From the NCBI RefSeq assembly GCF_021272205.1, contig NZ_JAJSDX010000007.1, positions 1 to 64,000 on the forward strand: a stretch of 64,000 nucleotides of DNA. Reading direction: 5' to 3'. A program made the position numbers and the translations under genes. This document shows, one piece after another, positions 18,256 through 28,269 of the stretch. Each line of letters begins with the position of its first letter. Position 1 is the first letter of the stretch. This DNA is from Pantoea sp. Mb-10. Lineage in GTDB: Bacteria; Pseudomonadota; Gammaproteobacteria; Enterobacterales; Enterobacteriaceae. A model generated the notes under the pieces. That model ran no database searches and was not told where the DNA came from. It saw nothing but the letters and a program-made list of their open reading frames with translations.

Positions 18256-18431
18256 TGGCGGTGAGAGGGGGATTGACTCGCGATGCTCGCCCTGCGGGCA
18301 GCGTCGCAGGCGCCGCTGTCCAACCGGCTGTCGCCGGTTGTCGAACCCGGTCGGGGCTTCTCATCCCCCTCGCAGCGGTGCCGCAGGCAAAAAAAAAGTC
18401 TGAACGTAAGTTCAGACTCTTCTTCAAAATA
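18256..18431 (-). repeat. tRNA-linked tandem repeat, proximal unit (rtT-like)
   Basis: A 176-base unit lying directly 3' of tRNA-Ser on the same strand. Its far end, TGGCGGTGAGAGGGGGATT at 18256-18274 on the plus strand, is an exact 19-base copy of the 3' end of the tRNA including CCA. The near end carries a hairpin plus nine T at 18389-18418 (minus-strand reading). In between is a GC-rich segment with an AACCGGC/GCCGGTT hairpin. This is the layout of the rtT repeats after E. coli tyrT, which are about 178 bases and also share 19 bases with their tRNA. A processed RNA from each unit is therefore plausible. Confidence 0.8.
18389..18418 (-). terminator. tRNA-Ser intrinsic terminator
   Basis: On the minus strand AGTCTGAAC, loop TTAC, GTTCAGACT and a run of T begin 13 bases after the tRNA CCA end. 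The same hairpin recurs at 18213-18242 in the next repeat unit. Confidence 0.8.
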
Positions 18432-18519
18432 TGGCGGTGAGAGGGGGATTCGAACCCCCGATACGTTGCCGTATACACACTTTCCAGGCGTGCTCCTTCA
18501 GCCACTCGGACACCTCACC
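18432..18519 (-). tRNA. serX: tRNA-Ser (anticodon GGA)
   Basis: An 88-base class II tRNA reading GGTGAGGTGTCCGAGTGGCT at its 5' end, with anticodon loop CTGGAAA (anticodon GGA), a long variable arm, T loop GGTTCGAATCC and encoded CCA. It is nearly identical to the E. coli UCC/UCU-reading serine tRNA (serW/serX). A strong promoter lies upstream and a hairpin terminator 13 bases downstream. Two tandem units carrying copies of its last 19 bases follow. The symbol is by analogy and could equally be serW. Confidence 0.95.
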
Positions 18520-18558
18520 ACATTTTTCTTGCCGACCTCACTGGGTCAACGGGGCGCT

Positions 18559-18587
18559 ACTATAGGGAGTAACCTCAAAAGGGTCAA
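18559..18587 (-). promoter_or_regulatory. tRNA-Ser promoter
   Basis: On the minus strand TTGACC (18587-18582) and TATAGT (18564-18559) are separated by exactly 17 bases. A GC-rich discriminator AGCGCCCC follows, typical of stable-RNA promoters under stringent control. The tRNA 5' end is about 40 bases downstream. Confidence 0.85.
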
Positions 18588-18640
18588 GCGCTATTTTCTC
18601 CTTTTTTTCTATTCGCTTAACCTCTGTCCAGCTTGATGCA

Positions 18641-18690
18641 AGTCTCATCAAACTGAACGTAATGTCATCAAACCACCTTCTGTTTGTCAC
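18641..18690 (+). promoter_or_regulatory. Possible Pho box upstream of phoA
   Basis: Repeated CTCATCAAAC, TGTCATCAAAC and CTGTTTGTCAC segments resemble degenerate seven-base PhoB half sites with AT-rich spacers, 75-125 bases before phoA. The match is loose, and the call rests mainly on the known PhoB control of phoA. Confidence 0.35.
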
Positions 18691-18764
18691 AAAAGTGAAA
18701 CCCCATTGTCGCAGACTTGCCCGCGGAAACATTTAGTCAAATTTATTAATAAGGATGGTTATAA

Positions 18765-20171
18765 ATGAAACGTTTACCTCTTTGTACGGTTTCACTTCTG
18801 GCTTCACTCCTGGCGGCGTCGGCGATTGCCGAAGAGACGCCTTATTCTCGCGCGGCAAGCGGCGATATCACTGAACACGGTGGCGCCCGTCGTTTAAGCC
18901 ACGATCAAACCGAGGCGCTAAAAGCCTCATTAATAAATACGCCAGCGAAAAACGTGATTTTGCTGATTGGTGACGGGATGGGAGATTCGGAAATTACCGC
19001 AGCGCGTAATCTGGCCATGGGTGCAGGCGGCTTTTTTCCGGGTATTGATGCGCTGCCGTTGACAGGCCAATACACCCACTATTCACTGGATAAGAAAACG
19101 CATAAACCCACGTACGTCACGGATTCTGCGGCATCGGCTACTGCGTGGGCCACGGGGACCAAATCGTATAATGGTGCCATCGGTGTGGATGTGAATGGCC
19201 GAGATCAGCGCACAATCCTGGAGCTGGCAAAAGCGGCAGGCAAAGCCACTGGCAACGTTTCTACCGCTGAATTGCAGGATGCGACGCCCGCCGCGCTGAT
19301 GGCACACGTTACCTCGCGCAAATGCTATGGGCCTGAAAAAACCACTGAACTTTGTCCCAGCAACGCGCTGGAGCAGGGCGGTAAAGGCTCAATCAGCGAG
19401 CAAATCTTAAAAACCCGCCCCGATGTCACGCTTGGCGGCGGCGCAACGTCTTTCAGTGAAAAGGCGAAAGCAGGGGAATATCAGGGCAAAACATTACGTG
19501 AACAGGCTCAGGCGTTGGGTTATCAACTGGTGACTAACCTTGACGAAATGAATGCGCTACAGCAGGCTGACCAACGCAAACCGGTACTTGGCCTGTTTGC
19601 TGATGGCAATATGCCGGTACGCTGGCGGGGGCCGAAAGCGAGCTATCATGGCAACATCGATAAGCCCGTTGTGACGTGTGAAGTGAATAACGATCGTCCT
19701 GCTTCGGTGCCGACACTGGCGCAAATGACCAAAAAAGCACTCGATCTGCTGAGCACCAATGAGAAGGGCTTCTTCCTGCAGGTGGAAGGCGCGTCGATAG
19801 ATAAGCAAGATCACGCGGCAAATCCCTGTGGCCAAATTGGCGAAACCGTGGATCTTGATGAAGCCGTACAGCAGGCGCTTGCCTTTGCCCGTGAGCATGG
19901 TGACACGCTAGTGGTCGTTACCGCCGATCACGCCCACAGCAGCCAGATTGTTGAAAATGGCACGAAAGCACCGGGTCTTACTCAGGCGCTTAATACGAAG
20001 GATGGCGCTGTGATGACCCTGAGCTATGGGAATTCCGAAGCGGAGTCGCAAGAGCATACCGGTTCGCAGTTGCGCATTGCTGCCTATGGCCCTTATGCGG
20101 CAAACGTGGTTGGTCTAACCGATCAAACCGATCTGTTTTTCACGTTGAAAGAAGCGATGGGTATTAAATAG
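18765..20171 (+). CDS. phoA: Alkaline phosphatase PhoA
   Basis: Periplasmic alkaline phosphatase that releases phosphate from monoesters during phosphate starvation. The 468 residues start with a signal peptide cut near ASAIAEETP. The first metal aspartate lies in [11 protein letters not shown]. The nucleophile serine is in [14 protein letters not shown], and metal ligands are seen in [27 protein letters not shown] and EHTGSQL. Four cysteines (RKCYGP, ELCPSN, VTCEVN, NPCGQI) can form the two usual disulphides. AAGGA precedes the ATG. E. coli carries phoA elsewhere on the chromosome, so its position beside the tRNA-Ser is a local rearrangement. PhoB control is expected. Confidence 0.97.
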   Translation: MKRLPLCTVSLLASLLAASAIAEETPYSRAASGDITEHGGARRLSHDQTEALKASLINTPAKNVILLIGDGMGDSEITAARNLAMGAGGFFPGIDALPLTGQYTHYSLDKKTHKPTYVTDSAASATAWATGTKSYNGAIGVDVNGRDQRTILELAKAAGKATGNVSTAELQDATPAALMAHVTSRKCYGPEKTTELCPSNALEQGGKGSISEQILKTRPDVTLGGGATSFSEKAKAGEYQGKTLREQAQALGYQLVTNLDEMNALQQADQRKPVLGLFADGNMPVRWRGPKASYHGNIDKPVVTCEVNNDRPASVPTLAQMTKKALDLLSTNEKGFFLQVEGASIDKQDHAANPCGQIGETVDLDEAVQQALAFAREHGDTLVVVTADHAHSSQIVENGTKAPGLTQALNTKDGAVMTLSYGNSEAESQEHTGSQLRIAAYGPYAANVVGLTDQTDLFFTLKEAMGIK

Positions 20172-20212
20172 CTTTTCTCAAGGCAATGAGGCGTTTTGCG
20201 AACGTCTGCCCT

Positions 20213-20237
20213 GCGCCAGCACAGTGTGTGCTGGCGC
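20213..20237. terminator. Hairpin between convergent phoA and GAPDH genes
   Basis: GCGCCAGCACA (20213-20223) pairs perfectly with TGTGCTGGCGC (20227-20237) around a GTG loop. There is no clear T-run on either side. Its position between two convergent stops suggests a 3'-end stabilising or terminating role. Confidence 0.5.
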
Positions 20238-20250
20238 GAGGGAGCATACG

Positions 20251-21261
20251 TTAAATGCCCTTTTGATCCATCAGGCACGCCAAATCCACCAAGCGATGGG
20301 AAAATCCCCATTCGTTGTCATACCAGGCAAGAATCTTCACTAAATTACCGCCAATCACCAATGTGGAGAGTCCATCAATGATCGATGAACGCGAATCACC
20401 CTGATAATCAGCTGACACCAGCGGTTCATCGCTGTATCCCAAGATACCTTTCAGCGCACCGGTCGCTGCAGCGGCTCTGAAGGCGTCGTTAACCTGTTCC
20501 GCCGTAACGTCGCAGTTAAGCGTCACGGTTAAGTCGACGATCGAGACCAGGGGCACCGGCACGCGCAGCGAATAACCGGTTAATCTGCCTTCTAACGCAG
20601 GAATGACGCGTCCCAGCGCTTTCGCCGCCCCGCTGGAATAGGGGACAATGGAGAGAGCAGCGGCGCGCGCCCCGCGCAAATCTTTTTCGGGCTGGTCGTG
20701 CAGCGCCTGGCTGTTGGTATAAGCGTGCGTGGTGTTCATTAAGCCATGATCAATACCAAATGCCTGATGCAGGACATGCGCAGCCGGTGCCAATGCGTTG
20801 GTGGTGCAGCTGCCGTTGCTCACAACGGTATGCAGCGTGGGATCGTATCGGTGGTCGTTGACGCCCATCACAATAGTGAGGTCATCGTTTTTACCTGGCG
20901 CAGAGATGATGACCCGTTTCGCGCCCCCGTGAGAAATGTGTAACGCAGCCTTATCACGATCCGTAAACAGGCCTGTGGCTTCAATCACGATATCCACGTC
21001 CACCTCACGCCAAGGGATATCTGCGGGATCGCGTTCGCTAAACACGCGAACTGCATTGCCATTGATGCGCAGCTCACCGTTATGGGACGTGACTTCACCG
21101 GGAAAACGCCCCAACAACGAATCGTGCTTCAACAGGTGGGCGAGGGTGCTGCTGTCAGTGAGGTCGTTAATGGCGACGATTTGTACCGCGTCGTTGTCTA
21201 AAGCAGCGCGTAAAACGTTACGTCCAATGCGGCCAAAGCCGTTAATGCCAAGTTTGATCAT
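20251..21261 (-). CDS. Second-type glyceraldehyde-3-phosphate dehydrogenase
   Basis: NAD(P)-dependent phosphorylating GAPDH-family enzyme of 336 residues. It has the Rossmann start IKLGINGFGRIGRNVLRAAL, the cofactor strand INDLTD, the active-site cysteine in SNGSCTTNALAP (usually ASCTTN) and histidine in TTHAYTNSQ, and the C-terminal WYDNEWGFSHRLVD. It is not the typical enteric GapA or Epd; NDLTD with HAYTNSQ is closer to GapB-type enzymes, but the physiological direction and cofactor cannot be fixed by eye. The second of two adjacent ATGs is preferred because GGAG sits six bases before it. An AraC-type regulator gene lies immediately upstream on the same strand. Confidence 0.9.
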   Translation of the reverse strand: MIKLGINGFGRIGRNVLRAALDNDAVQIVAINDLTDSSTLAHLLKHDSLLGRFPGEVTSHNGELRINGNAVRVFSERDPADIPWREVDVDIVIEATGLFTDRDKAALHISHGGAKRVIISAPGKNDDLTIVMGVNDHRYDPTLHTVVSNGSCTTNALAPAAHVLHQAFGIDHGLMNTTHAYTNSQALHDQPEKDLRGARAAALSIVPYSSGAAKALGRVIPALEGRLTGYSLRVPVPLVSIVDLTVTLNCDVTAEQVNDAFRAAAATGALKGILGYSDEPLVSADYQGDSRSSIIDGLSTLVIGGNLVKILAWYDNEWGFSHRLVDLACLMDQKGI

Positions 21262-21339
21262 CATACTCTCCAGTCACTAAGCGATGATCACTACACTAAG
21301 CCCACCGTCATTTGGCGTAAATGACATAAAACGATCACT

Positions 21340-22320
21340 TTAGGCCAATTTTCGGCGCGTGAAGCGCTGGCGATATTCGCCCGGCGTAAGATGCAACTGA
21401 CGTTCAAAACAGCGTCGCAGATTAATGCTGGTGGCAAAGCCGGTTTCGCGTGCAATACGCGCCACGGAATCACGCGTCTGTTCCAAACGTTCACGTGCGG
21501 CATTAAGCCTGATCTCTGCCACGTACCGAGCCGGCGAGGTGCCCACTTCGCGGGTGAAAACGCGGGTGAAATTACGCGGGCTCATCGCCACCCGCGCGGC
21601 CAGGGCTTCCACGCTAAGGTCTTCTGCGAGCTGGGCGTAAATCCAGCGCTGCAGATCGCCCAGCGGGCCTTCGGACACGGGTGCCTGCGGGGTATAACGA
21701 CTGAACTGCATTTGCCCGCCAGGGCGATGCAAATACATCACCATATCCTGAGCCACGTCGCGGGCGATGCTGTAGCCGCAATCTGCCTCAATCAGCGCCA
21801 GCGTTAAGTCAAAACCTGAACTTACCCCGCCTGACGTCCAGACGGAACCATCCTGAACAAACAGCGGGCCGCGCTCAACGCGAACGTCTGGAAAGCGCGT
21901 TTGCATCGTATCCAGCAATTGCCAGTGTGAGGTTGCGCGTCGGCCGTTTAAGAGGCCCGCTTCAGCGAGCAGCATGGCGCCGGCACAGATCGAGACCACT
22001 CGACGCGCACGCGGCGCCGCGAGCCGAAGGAAATCCACCACGAGCGCCGTTTCATCGGCATCACGACTGCGCCCTACGATCACAACGGTGTCCCAAACGG
22101 TACGCGGGTCAAGTTCGGCCAGTTTGAGGTCAGCGAGAAGATTCAAGCCTGATTGCCCATGGATCACGGCATGAGACTGCGTCGTGGCGAGTTTGACTTG
22201 ATAACGCGGCACCCTGTCTTGGGCGCAAAGATACGTGTTGGCACGCATGATAATGTCGGCGATGCCCGCGGCTTCAAACAGCATGCCGCCTTCAGGAACA
22301 ATCAGTAAAAACGATCGCAT
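21340..22320 (-). CDS. GlxA-like AraC-family transcriptional regulator
   Basis: A 326-residue cytoplasmic regulator with an N-terminal DJ-1/PfpI amidotransferase-like domain and a C-terminal AraC helix-turn-helix pair. In the first domain (about residues 3-170), LLIVPEGGMLFEAAGIAD and VVSICAGAMLLAEAGLL contain the usual cysteine of this fold, here within SICAGA. The AraC part has LSVEALAARVAMSPRNFTR and ARETGFATSINLRRCF. The frame opens at a TTG 24 bases earlier, but the ATG giving MRSFLLIVPEGG is preferred. It lies 78 bases upstream of the GAPDH gene on the same strand and may control it. The ligand is unknown. Confidence 0.88.
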   Translation of the reverse strand: MRSFLLIVPEGGMLFEAAGIADIIMRANTYLCAQDRVPRYQVKLATTQSHAVIHGQSGLNLLADLKLAELDPRTVWDTVVIVGRSRDADETALVVDFLRLAAPRARRVVSICAGAMLLAEAGLLNGRRATSHWQLLDTMQTRFPDVRVERGPLFVQDGSVWTSGGVSSGFDLTLALIEADCGYSIARDVAQDMVMYLHRPGGQMQFSRYTPQAPVSEGPLGDLQRWIYAQLAEDLSVEALAARVAMSPRNFTRVFTREVGTSPARYVAEIRLNAARERLEQTRDSVARIARETGFATSINLRRCFERQLHLTPGEYRQRFTRRKLA

Positions 22321-22617
22321 GGCGTAAACTGTGCCTGTAGTCAAAAAGTGCCACTATTGTTGCACAACAAGATGACTTTCACGATCGCGCGGCGTCAAGA
22401 AAATAAACATGCAGATTTACCAGACAACAGTGCAGGAACAAAAAAATCGCCGCGCGGTAACATACGGGTAAGAGAGGGGCGACGTTGACCCTCTTTCATT
22501 CGCGACGATTCGAACGGTGACGCAGTGGCGGTATGATGAGCGCATAAAAAAATCCACGCCTCAGCGTGGATTTATCGACATCACAGTGAATGCGCGAGCG
22601 TGCGCACTAAACAAGCA
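22321..22617. other. Intergenic region between the AraC regulator and ychF
   Basis: About 300 bases with no supported gene. It holds the upstream region of the AraC-type regulator and, at its right end, the ychF terminator (22549-22573). Confidence 0.5.
22549..22573 (-). terminator. ychF intrinsic terminator
   Basis: On the minus strand AATCCACGC, a short loop, GCGTGGATT and a run of T, about 45 bases after the ychF stop. Confidence 0.8.
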
Positions 22618-23709
22618 CTAGACGTTGAACAAGAAGTTCATCACATCGCCATCTTTAACGATGTAGTCTTTGCCTTCTGAGCGCATTTTGCCGGCTTCTT
22701 TCGCGCCTTGCTCGCCTTTATAAGCGATGAAATCATCAAAGGCGATGGTTTGCGCGCGGATAAAGCCTTTTTCAAAATCGGTATGGATTTTACCGGCGGC
22801 CTGCGGGGCGGTCGCGCCTACAGGAATGGTCCACGCGCGTACTTCTTTTACGCCGGCGGTGAAATAGGTCTGCAGATTAAGCAGCGCGTAACCCGCGCGG
22901 ATCACGCGGTTAAGACCGGGCTCTTCCAGCCCCAGTTCCGCCATGAACTCATCACGCTCTTCATCATCCAGCTCAGCGATATCAGACTCAACCGCCGCAC
23001 ACACCGGTACCACAACAGAACCTTCTGCTTCGGCAATCGCGCGGACCTGATCCAGATACGGATTGTTTTCGAAGCCATCTTCATTGACGTTCGCAATGTA
23101 CATGGTGGGCTTGAGCGTTAAGAAGCTCAGGTAGCGGATAGCGGCCTTCTCGTCAGCGTCCAGCTTCAGCGCACGGAGCATGCCCGCGTTTTCAAGGTGC
23201 GGCAGGCACTTCTCCAATGCCGCCAGCTCGGCTTTGGCATCTTTGTCGCCGCCTTTGGCTTTCTTCTGGCAGCGCTGGATGGCGCGCTCGCAGGTGTCGA
23301 GATCAGAAAGGGCCAATTCAGTATTGATAATGTCAATATCTTCCGCAGGATTAACCTTGCCTGAGACATGAATGATATTGTCATTTTCAAAGCAGCGCAC
23401 CACGTGACCGATGGCTTCGGTTTCACGGATGTTGGTCAAAAACTGGTTGCCCAGGCCTTCGCCTTTCGACGCGCCCTTCACCAGACCCGCGATATCCACA
23501 AACTCCATGGTGGTAGGCACCACGCGCTGCGGCTTAACGATTTCGCTCAGCTGATCGAGACGCAAATCGGGCATGGGCACCACGCCGGTGTTGGGTTCGA
23601 TGGTGCAGAACGGAAAGTTGGCTGCTTCGATACCCGCTTTGGTCAGCGCGTTGAACAGGGTGGATTTACCGACGTTCGGCAGGCCCACAATACCGCATTT
23701 AAATCCCAT
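22618..23709 (-). CDS. ychF: Redox-regulated ATPase YchF (Obg family)
   Basis: Cytoplasmic P-loop NTPase of the Obg-related family that prefers ATP to GTP and associates with ribosomes; also known as EngD/OLA1. It is 363 residues, the same length as in E. coli. Visible motifs are G1 [14 protein letters not shown], switch [18 protein letters not shown], the altered G4 region ANVNEDG in place of NKxD (which explains the relaxed base specificity), and a C-terminal TGS domain ending [12 protein letters not shown]. It lies downstream of pth on the same strand, as in E. coli, so they are probably co-transcribed. Confidence 0.98.
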   Translation of the reverse strand: MGFKCGIVGLPNVGKSTLFNALTKAGIEAANFPFCTIEPNTGVVPMPDLRLDQLSEIVKPQRVVPTTMEFVDIAGLVKGASKGEGLGNQFLTNIRETEAIGHVVRCFENDNIIHVSGKVNPAEDIDIINTELALSDLDTCERAIQRCQKKAKGGDKDAKAELAALEKCLPHLENAGMLRALKLDADEKAAIRYLSFLTLKPTMYIANVNEDGFENNPYLDQVRAIAEAEGSVVVPVCAAVESDIAELDDEERDEFMAELGLEEPGLNRVIRAGYALLNLQTYFTAGVKEVRAWTIPVGATAPQAAGKIHTDFEKGFIRAQTIAFDDFIAYKGEQGAKEAGKMRSEGKDYIVKDGDVMNFLFNV

Positions 23710-23817
23710 GTCTGATTACCTTTCTCACTGAGTGTGTGACGCGTTAAATGAGCGCGCACTGATTCAAAAAGTTCGCGCATTATACACAGAATTGCTTTCT
23801 GCGGCGCGGGAATTGCC

Positions 23818-24408
23818 TTAGCCCGCCTTGAACGCGTGCAGGCGATTCATGGCCTTGAGTTTGTCCTCTTTCAGCCACAGCTCGGTGCAGCGTACGGCTT
23901 CATCCACGGCCTCATCAATCAACTTTTGTTCGCTGGCTGGCGGTTTACCCAGCACAAAACCCGTGACTTTATTGCGATCGCCCGGATGGCCAATCCCCAC
24001 GCGCAAGCGATGGAAATTATTGTTATTGGCCAACTTATTGATGATGTCTTTTAAGCCGTTATGGCCGCCGTGTCCGCCGCCCTGTTTAAGTTTTGCTACG
24101 CCAGGCGGCAAATCCATTTCATCATGCGCCACCAAAATCTCTTCCGGGGTAATGCGATAAAAAGTCGCCATCGCCGCCACGGCTTTGCCGCTGAGATTCA
24201 TAAAGGTGGTCGGGACCAGCAGGCGGACATCATTGCCAGCCAGCGAGAGGCGGGCAGTGTAGCCAAAGAATTTTGGCTCCTCTTTTAATGGCTGATTATA
24301 ACGACCGGCCAGCATGTCAACGTACCATGCGCCCGCGTTGTGGCGCGTGGCGGCGTACTCAGCGCCTGGATTGGCCAACCCGACAATCAGTTTAATGCTG
24401 CTCACCAT
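23818..24408 (-). CDS. pth: Peptidyl-tRNA hydrolase
   Basis: Cleaves the ester bond of peptidyl-tRNAs released from stalled ribosomes, recycling tRNA; essential in E. coli. It has 196 residues, two more than E. coli. The catalytic histidine lies in [14 protein letters not shown] near residue 22 and the aspartate in [12 protein letters not shown]. Substrate-binding [12 protein letters not shown] and [13 protein letters not shown] are intact. A GTG lies directly after the ATG chosen as start. It is divergent from ychH and upstream of ychF. Confidence 0.98.
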   Translation of the reverse strand: MVSSIKLIVGLANPGAEYAATRHNAGAWYVDMLAGRYNQPLKEEPKFFGYTARLSLAGNDVRLLVPTTFMNLSGKAVAAMATFYRITPEEILVAHDEMDLPPGVAKLKQGGGHGGHNGLKDIINKLANNNNFHRLRVGIGHPGDRNKVTGFVLGKPPASEQKLIDEAVDEAVRCTELWLKEDKLKAMNRLHAFKAG

Positions 24409-24662
24409 CTCTATCCTGCGTTGCTGTGAAAGGGCGTTAGTTTACTGCCTGCGTGCAGGGATGACAAAGGGCGGTGAAATAACTGATGGCGGAGCGTGAT
24501 TACTCATTTTCTATTGAAATCAAGCTCGTAAGCGTAAATTTCGGCAAAGATTGTCCACGATGTGTGATCCATTACGCATCTTAACCGGCAGCCATTGCCT
24601 AAACTTATGAAAAGTTAACATTACGTGCTGTTTAAGAGATGGGTTAAAGACGGGGGTGCAAG

Positions 24663-24941
24663 ATGAAACATCAACAGTGTCGCCTACTGGGCAATGGACT
24701 GATGTGTGTCGGATTAATGGTCATGGTATCTGGCGTGGGATATTCCATAATCAATCAGCTTCCTGCGGTGAACTGGCCGCAATTTTTGGCGCAAGGCGCC
24801 ATGTTCGCGATTTTCATTGGCGCACTAATGTGGCTGGTGGGCGCGCGCGTCAGCGGGCGCGAGCGAGTAGAAGACCGTTATTATTGGCTACGGCACTATG
24901 GTGATAAACGCTGCCGTCGCCACCATCACGGTAGCCATTAA
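24663..24941 (+). CDS. ychH: YchH inner membrane protein
   Basis: Small inner-membrane protein of 92 residues, the same length as E. coli YchH, implicated there in stress and catabolite-controlled expression but without a known activity. Two hydrophobic segments are seen at about residues 10-30 (GLMCVGLMVMVSGVGYSI) and 43-62 (GAMFAIFIGALMWLVGARV). The tail is basic and histidine-rich (RYYWLRHYGDKRCRRHHHG). It lies between pth and a diguanylate cyclase gene. Its stop is only two bases from the convergent stop of that gene, leaving no room for a terminator. Confidence 0.92.
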   Translation: MKHQQCRLLGNGLMCVGLMVMVSGVGYSIINQLPAVNWPQFLAQGAMFAIFIGALMWLVGARVSGRERVEDRYYWLRHYGDKRCRRHHHGSH

Positions 24942-24943
24942 AT

Positions 24944-26113
24944 TCACGTTGCGGTTTCGCCCGGGCGAGTAGGCGCAGCATGGCGTTCAGTGCGATTGCG
25001 ACCGCTAGCTTTGGCACGGTAAAGCGCCTCATCTGCCCAAGCCAGCAGCACCGTAAAACGCTGCTCAGTGGCGTGTGCGGTGGCGAATCCAATGCTCACC
25101 GTATAAAGAATGTTGTCTGGCTCAGAGCGCTGTGTCTCCTCGCGAATGCGCTCACATACGCGCAGTGCGTCTTCACCGTCTCCTGGCAATAGCGCGGCAA
25201 ACTCCTCGCCGCCCAGCCGCGCAAAATGTCCACCGCTAGGAATCAATCGGTTCACGACCGCGCAGAAATCAATCAGCACGCGGTCACCCTGCTGGTGCCC
25301 GTAGCGGTCATTGATGCTCTTGAAATGGTCGAGATCGAAAAGAACAGCGGTGTAGATGAAGGGTGGCGTACGACGCGCATGGCGTAGTATCAGTTGGTCA
25401 GCCTGCTCAAACAGCGCGCGGCGGTTCCACACTAAAGTGAGTGGATCGTGCAGCGAGGCGTTCTTATGGGCAATTTGCGCGCGTTCGTTGACAATAGCCA
25501 GCAGCGTAAAGGACAAACCAATAACAAAGAAAATGGATTCCAGAATCACATAACCCGAAAAATTTGATCCGCCAATGGCACCGGGCGTTGTGATAGGCAC
25601 CGCGTTATCCAGCCAGACGCGCGCGACGTGGAACAACAGATGAATACACAGCAGCACTTGCGCAGGCCAAAACGTCGCCCGCAGCGCGACGCGGCCACGG
25701 TGTAGCAGTTGAATAATGGCGCCTGTATACAAGATGCAGAGCAGGCACATCACCAATACGCGCACCGGCGGATGATAATAGAACGCGGGGATCACGCAGA
25801 GCAGCGCCCAAAGCAGGGCACCCATGCACCAACCATATCCGAGCGGTTTGGCAAAAAACATGCGAAATGCATTCAGTAAACAGCCGTAGGCAAGCAGCAT
25901 CGTGACGTTGCCCACGGCAATCGGCATAAATTGAAGCCCGCTGCTGCGTAAGCTGCTCAGCAGCACAGAGAGAAAGGCCAATATCAGGGTCAGAGTCGTG
26001 AAGCCCAATACCGGATGGTACTGCGCCCCTATCCAGGCGAACACCATAATGATGCTCAAAAATCCCAGCACAAAAAGCTCACAAACAAACAGCGTGTAAA
26101 TGTCGAGAGTCAT
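24944..26113 (-). CDS. Membrane-bound diguanylate cyclase (GGDEF)
   Basis: Predicted inner-membrane enzyme that makes cyclic di-GMP. The 389 residues have an N-terminal region of about six hydrophobic segments (residues 5-215), then a GGDEF domain from about 230. Landmarks are SLHDPLTLVWNRRALFE, LFDLDHFKSINDRYGHQQGD and the catalytic RLGGEEF, an active variant. The RxxD inhibitory site expected just before GGEEF is missing (SGGH). A GTG start 24 codons upstream is also open. In E. coli the sulphate/dicarboxylate transporter gene dauA lies between ychH and prs; here this cyclase takes its place. The sensed signal is unknown. Confidence 0.9.
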   Translation of the reverse strand: MTLDIYTLFVCELFVLGFLSIIMVFAWIGAQYHPVLGFTTLTLILAFLSVLLSSLRSSGLQFMPIAVGNVTMLLAYGCLLNAFRMFFAKPLGYGWCMGALLWALLCVIPAFYYHPPVRVLVMCLLCILYTGAIIQLLHRGRVALRATFWPAQVLLCIHLLFHVARVWLDNAVPITTPGAIGGSNFSGYVILESIFFVIGLSFTLLAIVNERAQIAHKNASLHDPLTLVWNRRALFEQADQLILRHARRTPPFIYTAVLFDLDHFKSINDRYGHQQGDRVLIDFCAVVNRLIPSGGHFARLGGEEFAALLPGDGEDALRVCERIREETQRSEPDNILYTVSIGFATAHATEQRFTVLLAWADEALYRAKASGRNRTERHAAPTRPGETAT

Positions 26114-26294
26114 CGTGATGGCGCTCTGGAAAAAGGTGCTGAAAAATACCACTAATTGCTTAAGGGCTAAAGTGCCACGCCGCACAGAAACGAAAACAAG
26201 ATAAGGTCAGCGCGTCGCAGTAGATACACAGGCGTTTATCGTGAGAAAAGTGGAGAAATGCGTGAAATAGAAGGCAGTATGGCGCTGCAGGCGG

Positions 26295-26321
26295 AAAAAA
26301 ACCGGGCGTTTAGCCCGGTTA
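26295..26321 (-). terminator. prs intrinsic terminator
   Basis: On the minus strand AACCGGGC, a short loop, GCCCGGTT and T residues, immediately after the prs stop codon. Confidence 0.85.
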
Positions 26322-26329
26322 GTGAAGAA

Positions 26330-27316
<987 letters not shown>

Positions 27317-27411
27317 TCAAAAGTCACCGGCGCAGACTTTAGGGCTGTTCATACGGGTGTGTTAATGCGTTCGTGCAGCGTCTGGAACAGGGTGACGTTG
27401 TCACAAAACGC

Positions 27412-28269
27412 TTAGAGCCCGGAAAGGGTATGCTGCAGCGGCGAGACATTTAGCCCGCGCGCTACAAATCCACTACACCATTTCGGGGCAAGCTCCAGCA
27501 CCTCACGGGCTTCGGATTCGGTGTTAAATTCAGCAAACACACAAGCTCCGGTACCTGTCAGGCGCGACGGCGCGTATTCTAGCAGCCAGGAAAGCAGCGC
27601 ATCAACCTCGCGAAAACGTTTTCTTGCTACCGCTTCGCAATCATTGTGAAAAGGGCGCTGCAGCAGTTCATCAAGTGTGCGTATTGGTGAATTACGCGTC
27701 AAATCGGCGTCGCGGAACAGATCCGGTGTGGCGATACTGACGCCGGGATGCGCCACCAAATACCACTTCTCTGCGGGATCGGCCGGCTGCAGCTGCTCGC
27801 CAACGCCTTCGGCAAAAGCCGCATGGCCACAAACAAACACGGGCACGTCGGCACCCAGCGTCACGCCAATCTCGGCGAGTTGATCCACGCTAAGCTGGCA
27901 CGCCCAAAGGTGATTGAGCGCCACCAGCACGGTTGCGGCATCAGACGAACCGCCGCCCAGCCCGCCGCCCATTGGCAAGCGTTTGGTTAGGGCGATCTGC
28001 GCCCCGGCCTGCGCCGGCAGCGTGCCTTGCAGGGCCGCCGCACGCTTGAGCGCCTCGGCGGCGCGCACGATCAAATTATCGTCGGGCTTCACGCCCGGTA
28101 GCGCCGTCGTGAGCGTCACGCTACCGCGCCTGTCTGGCACAATCGTGAGCGTGTCGCCGTAATCCAGAAACTGAAACAGCGTCTGCAGATTGTGGTAGCC
28201 GTCGGGACGACGGCCAGTGATGTAAAGAAACAGGTTCAGTTTCGCAGGAGCAGGCCACGTGGTGATCAT
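27412..28269 (-). CDS. ispE: 4-(cytidine 5'-diphospho)-2-C-methyl-D-erythritol kinase
   Basis: GHMP-family kinase of the methylerythritol phosphate pathway to isoprenoid precursors. The 285 residues have the substrate motif [19 protein letters not shown] near the N-terminus, the glycine-rich ATP loop [17 protein letters not shown] around residues 97-113, and [10 protein letters not shown] in the C-terminal domain. Its ATG overlaps the lolB stop (ATGA), so it is translationally coupled to lolB. The order lolB-ispE-prs is the standard enteric one. Confidence 0.97.
   Translation of the reverse strand: MITTWPAPAKLNLFLYITGRRPDGYHNLQTLFQFLDYGDTLTIVPDRRGSVTLTTALPGVKPDDNLIVRAAEALKRAAALQGTLPAQAGAQIALTKRLPMGGGLGGGSSDAATVLVALNHLWACQLSVDQLAEIGVTLGADVPVFVCGHAAFAEGVGEQLQPADPAEKWYLVAHPGVSIATPDLFRDADLTRNSPIRTLDELLQRPFHNDCEAVARKRFREVDALLSWLLEYAPSRLTGTGACVFAEFNTESEAREVLELAPKWCSGFVARGLNVSPLQHTLSGL

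Noticed and set aside
18078..18505. Several arginine-rich open frames within the tRNA-linked repeats
   Set aside because: They run through the tRNA gene and repeat units and duplicate each other. They most likely reflect the GC-rich repeat rather than real genes, although E. coli rtT repeats were proposed to encode a small protamine-like protein.
20213..20237. Perfect hairpin as a definite intrinsic terminator
   Set aside because: There is no T-run on either strand, so it is listed only as a hairpin of probable 3'-end function.
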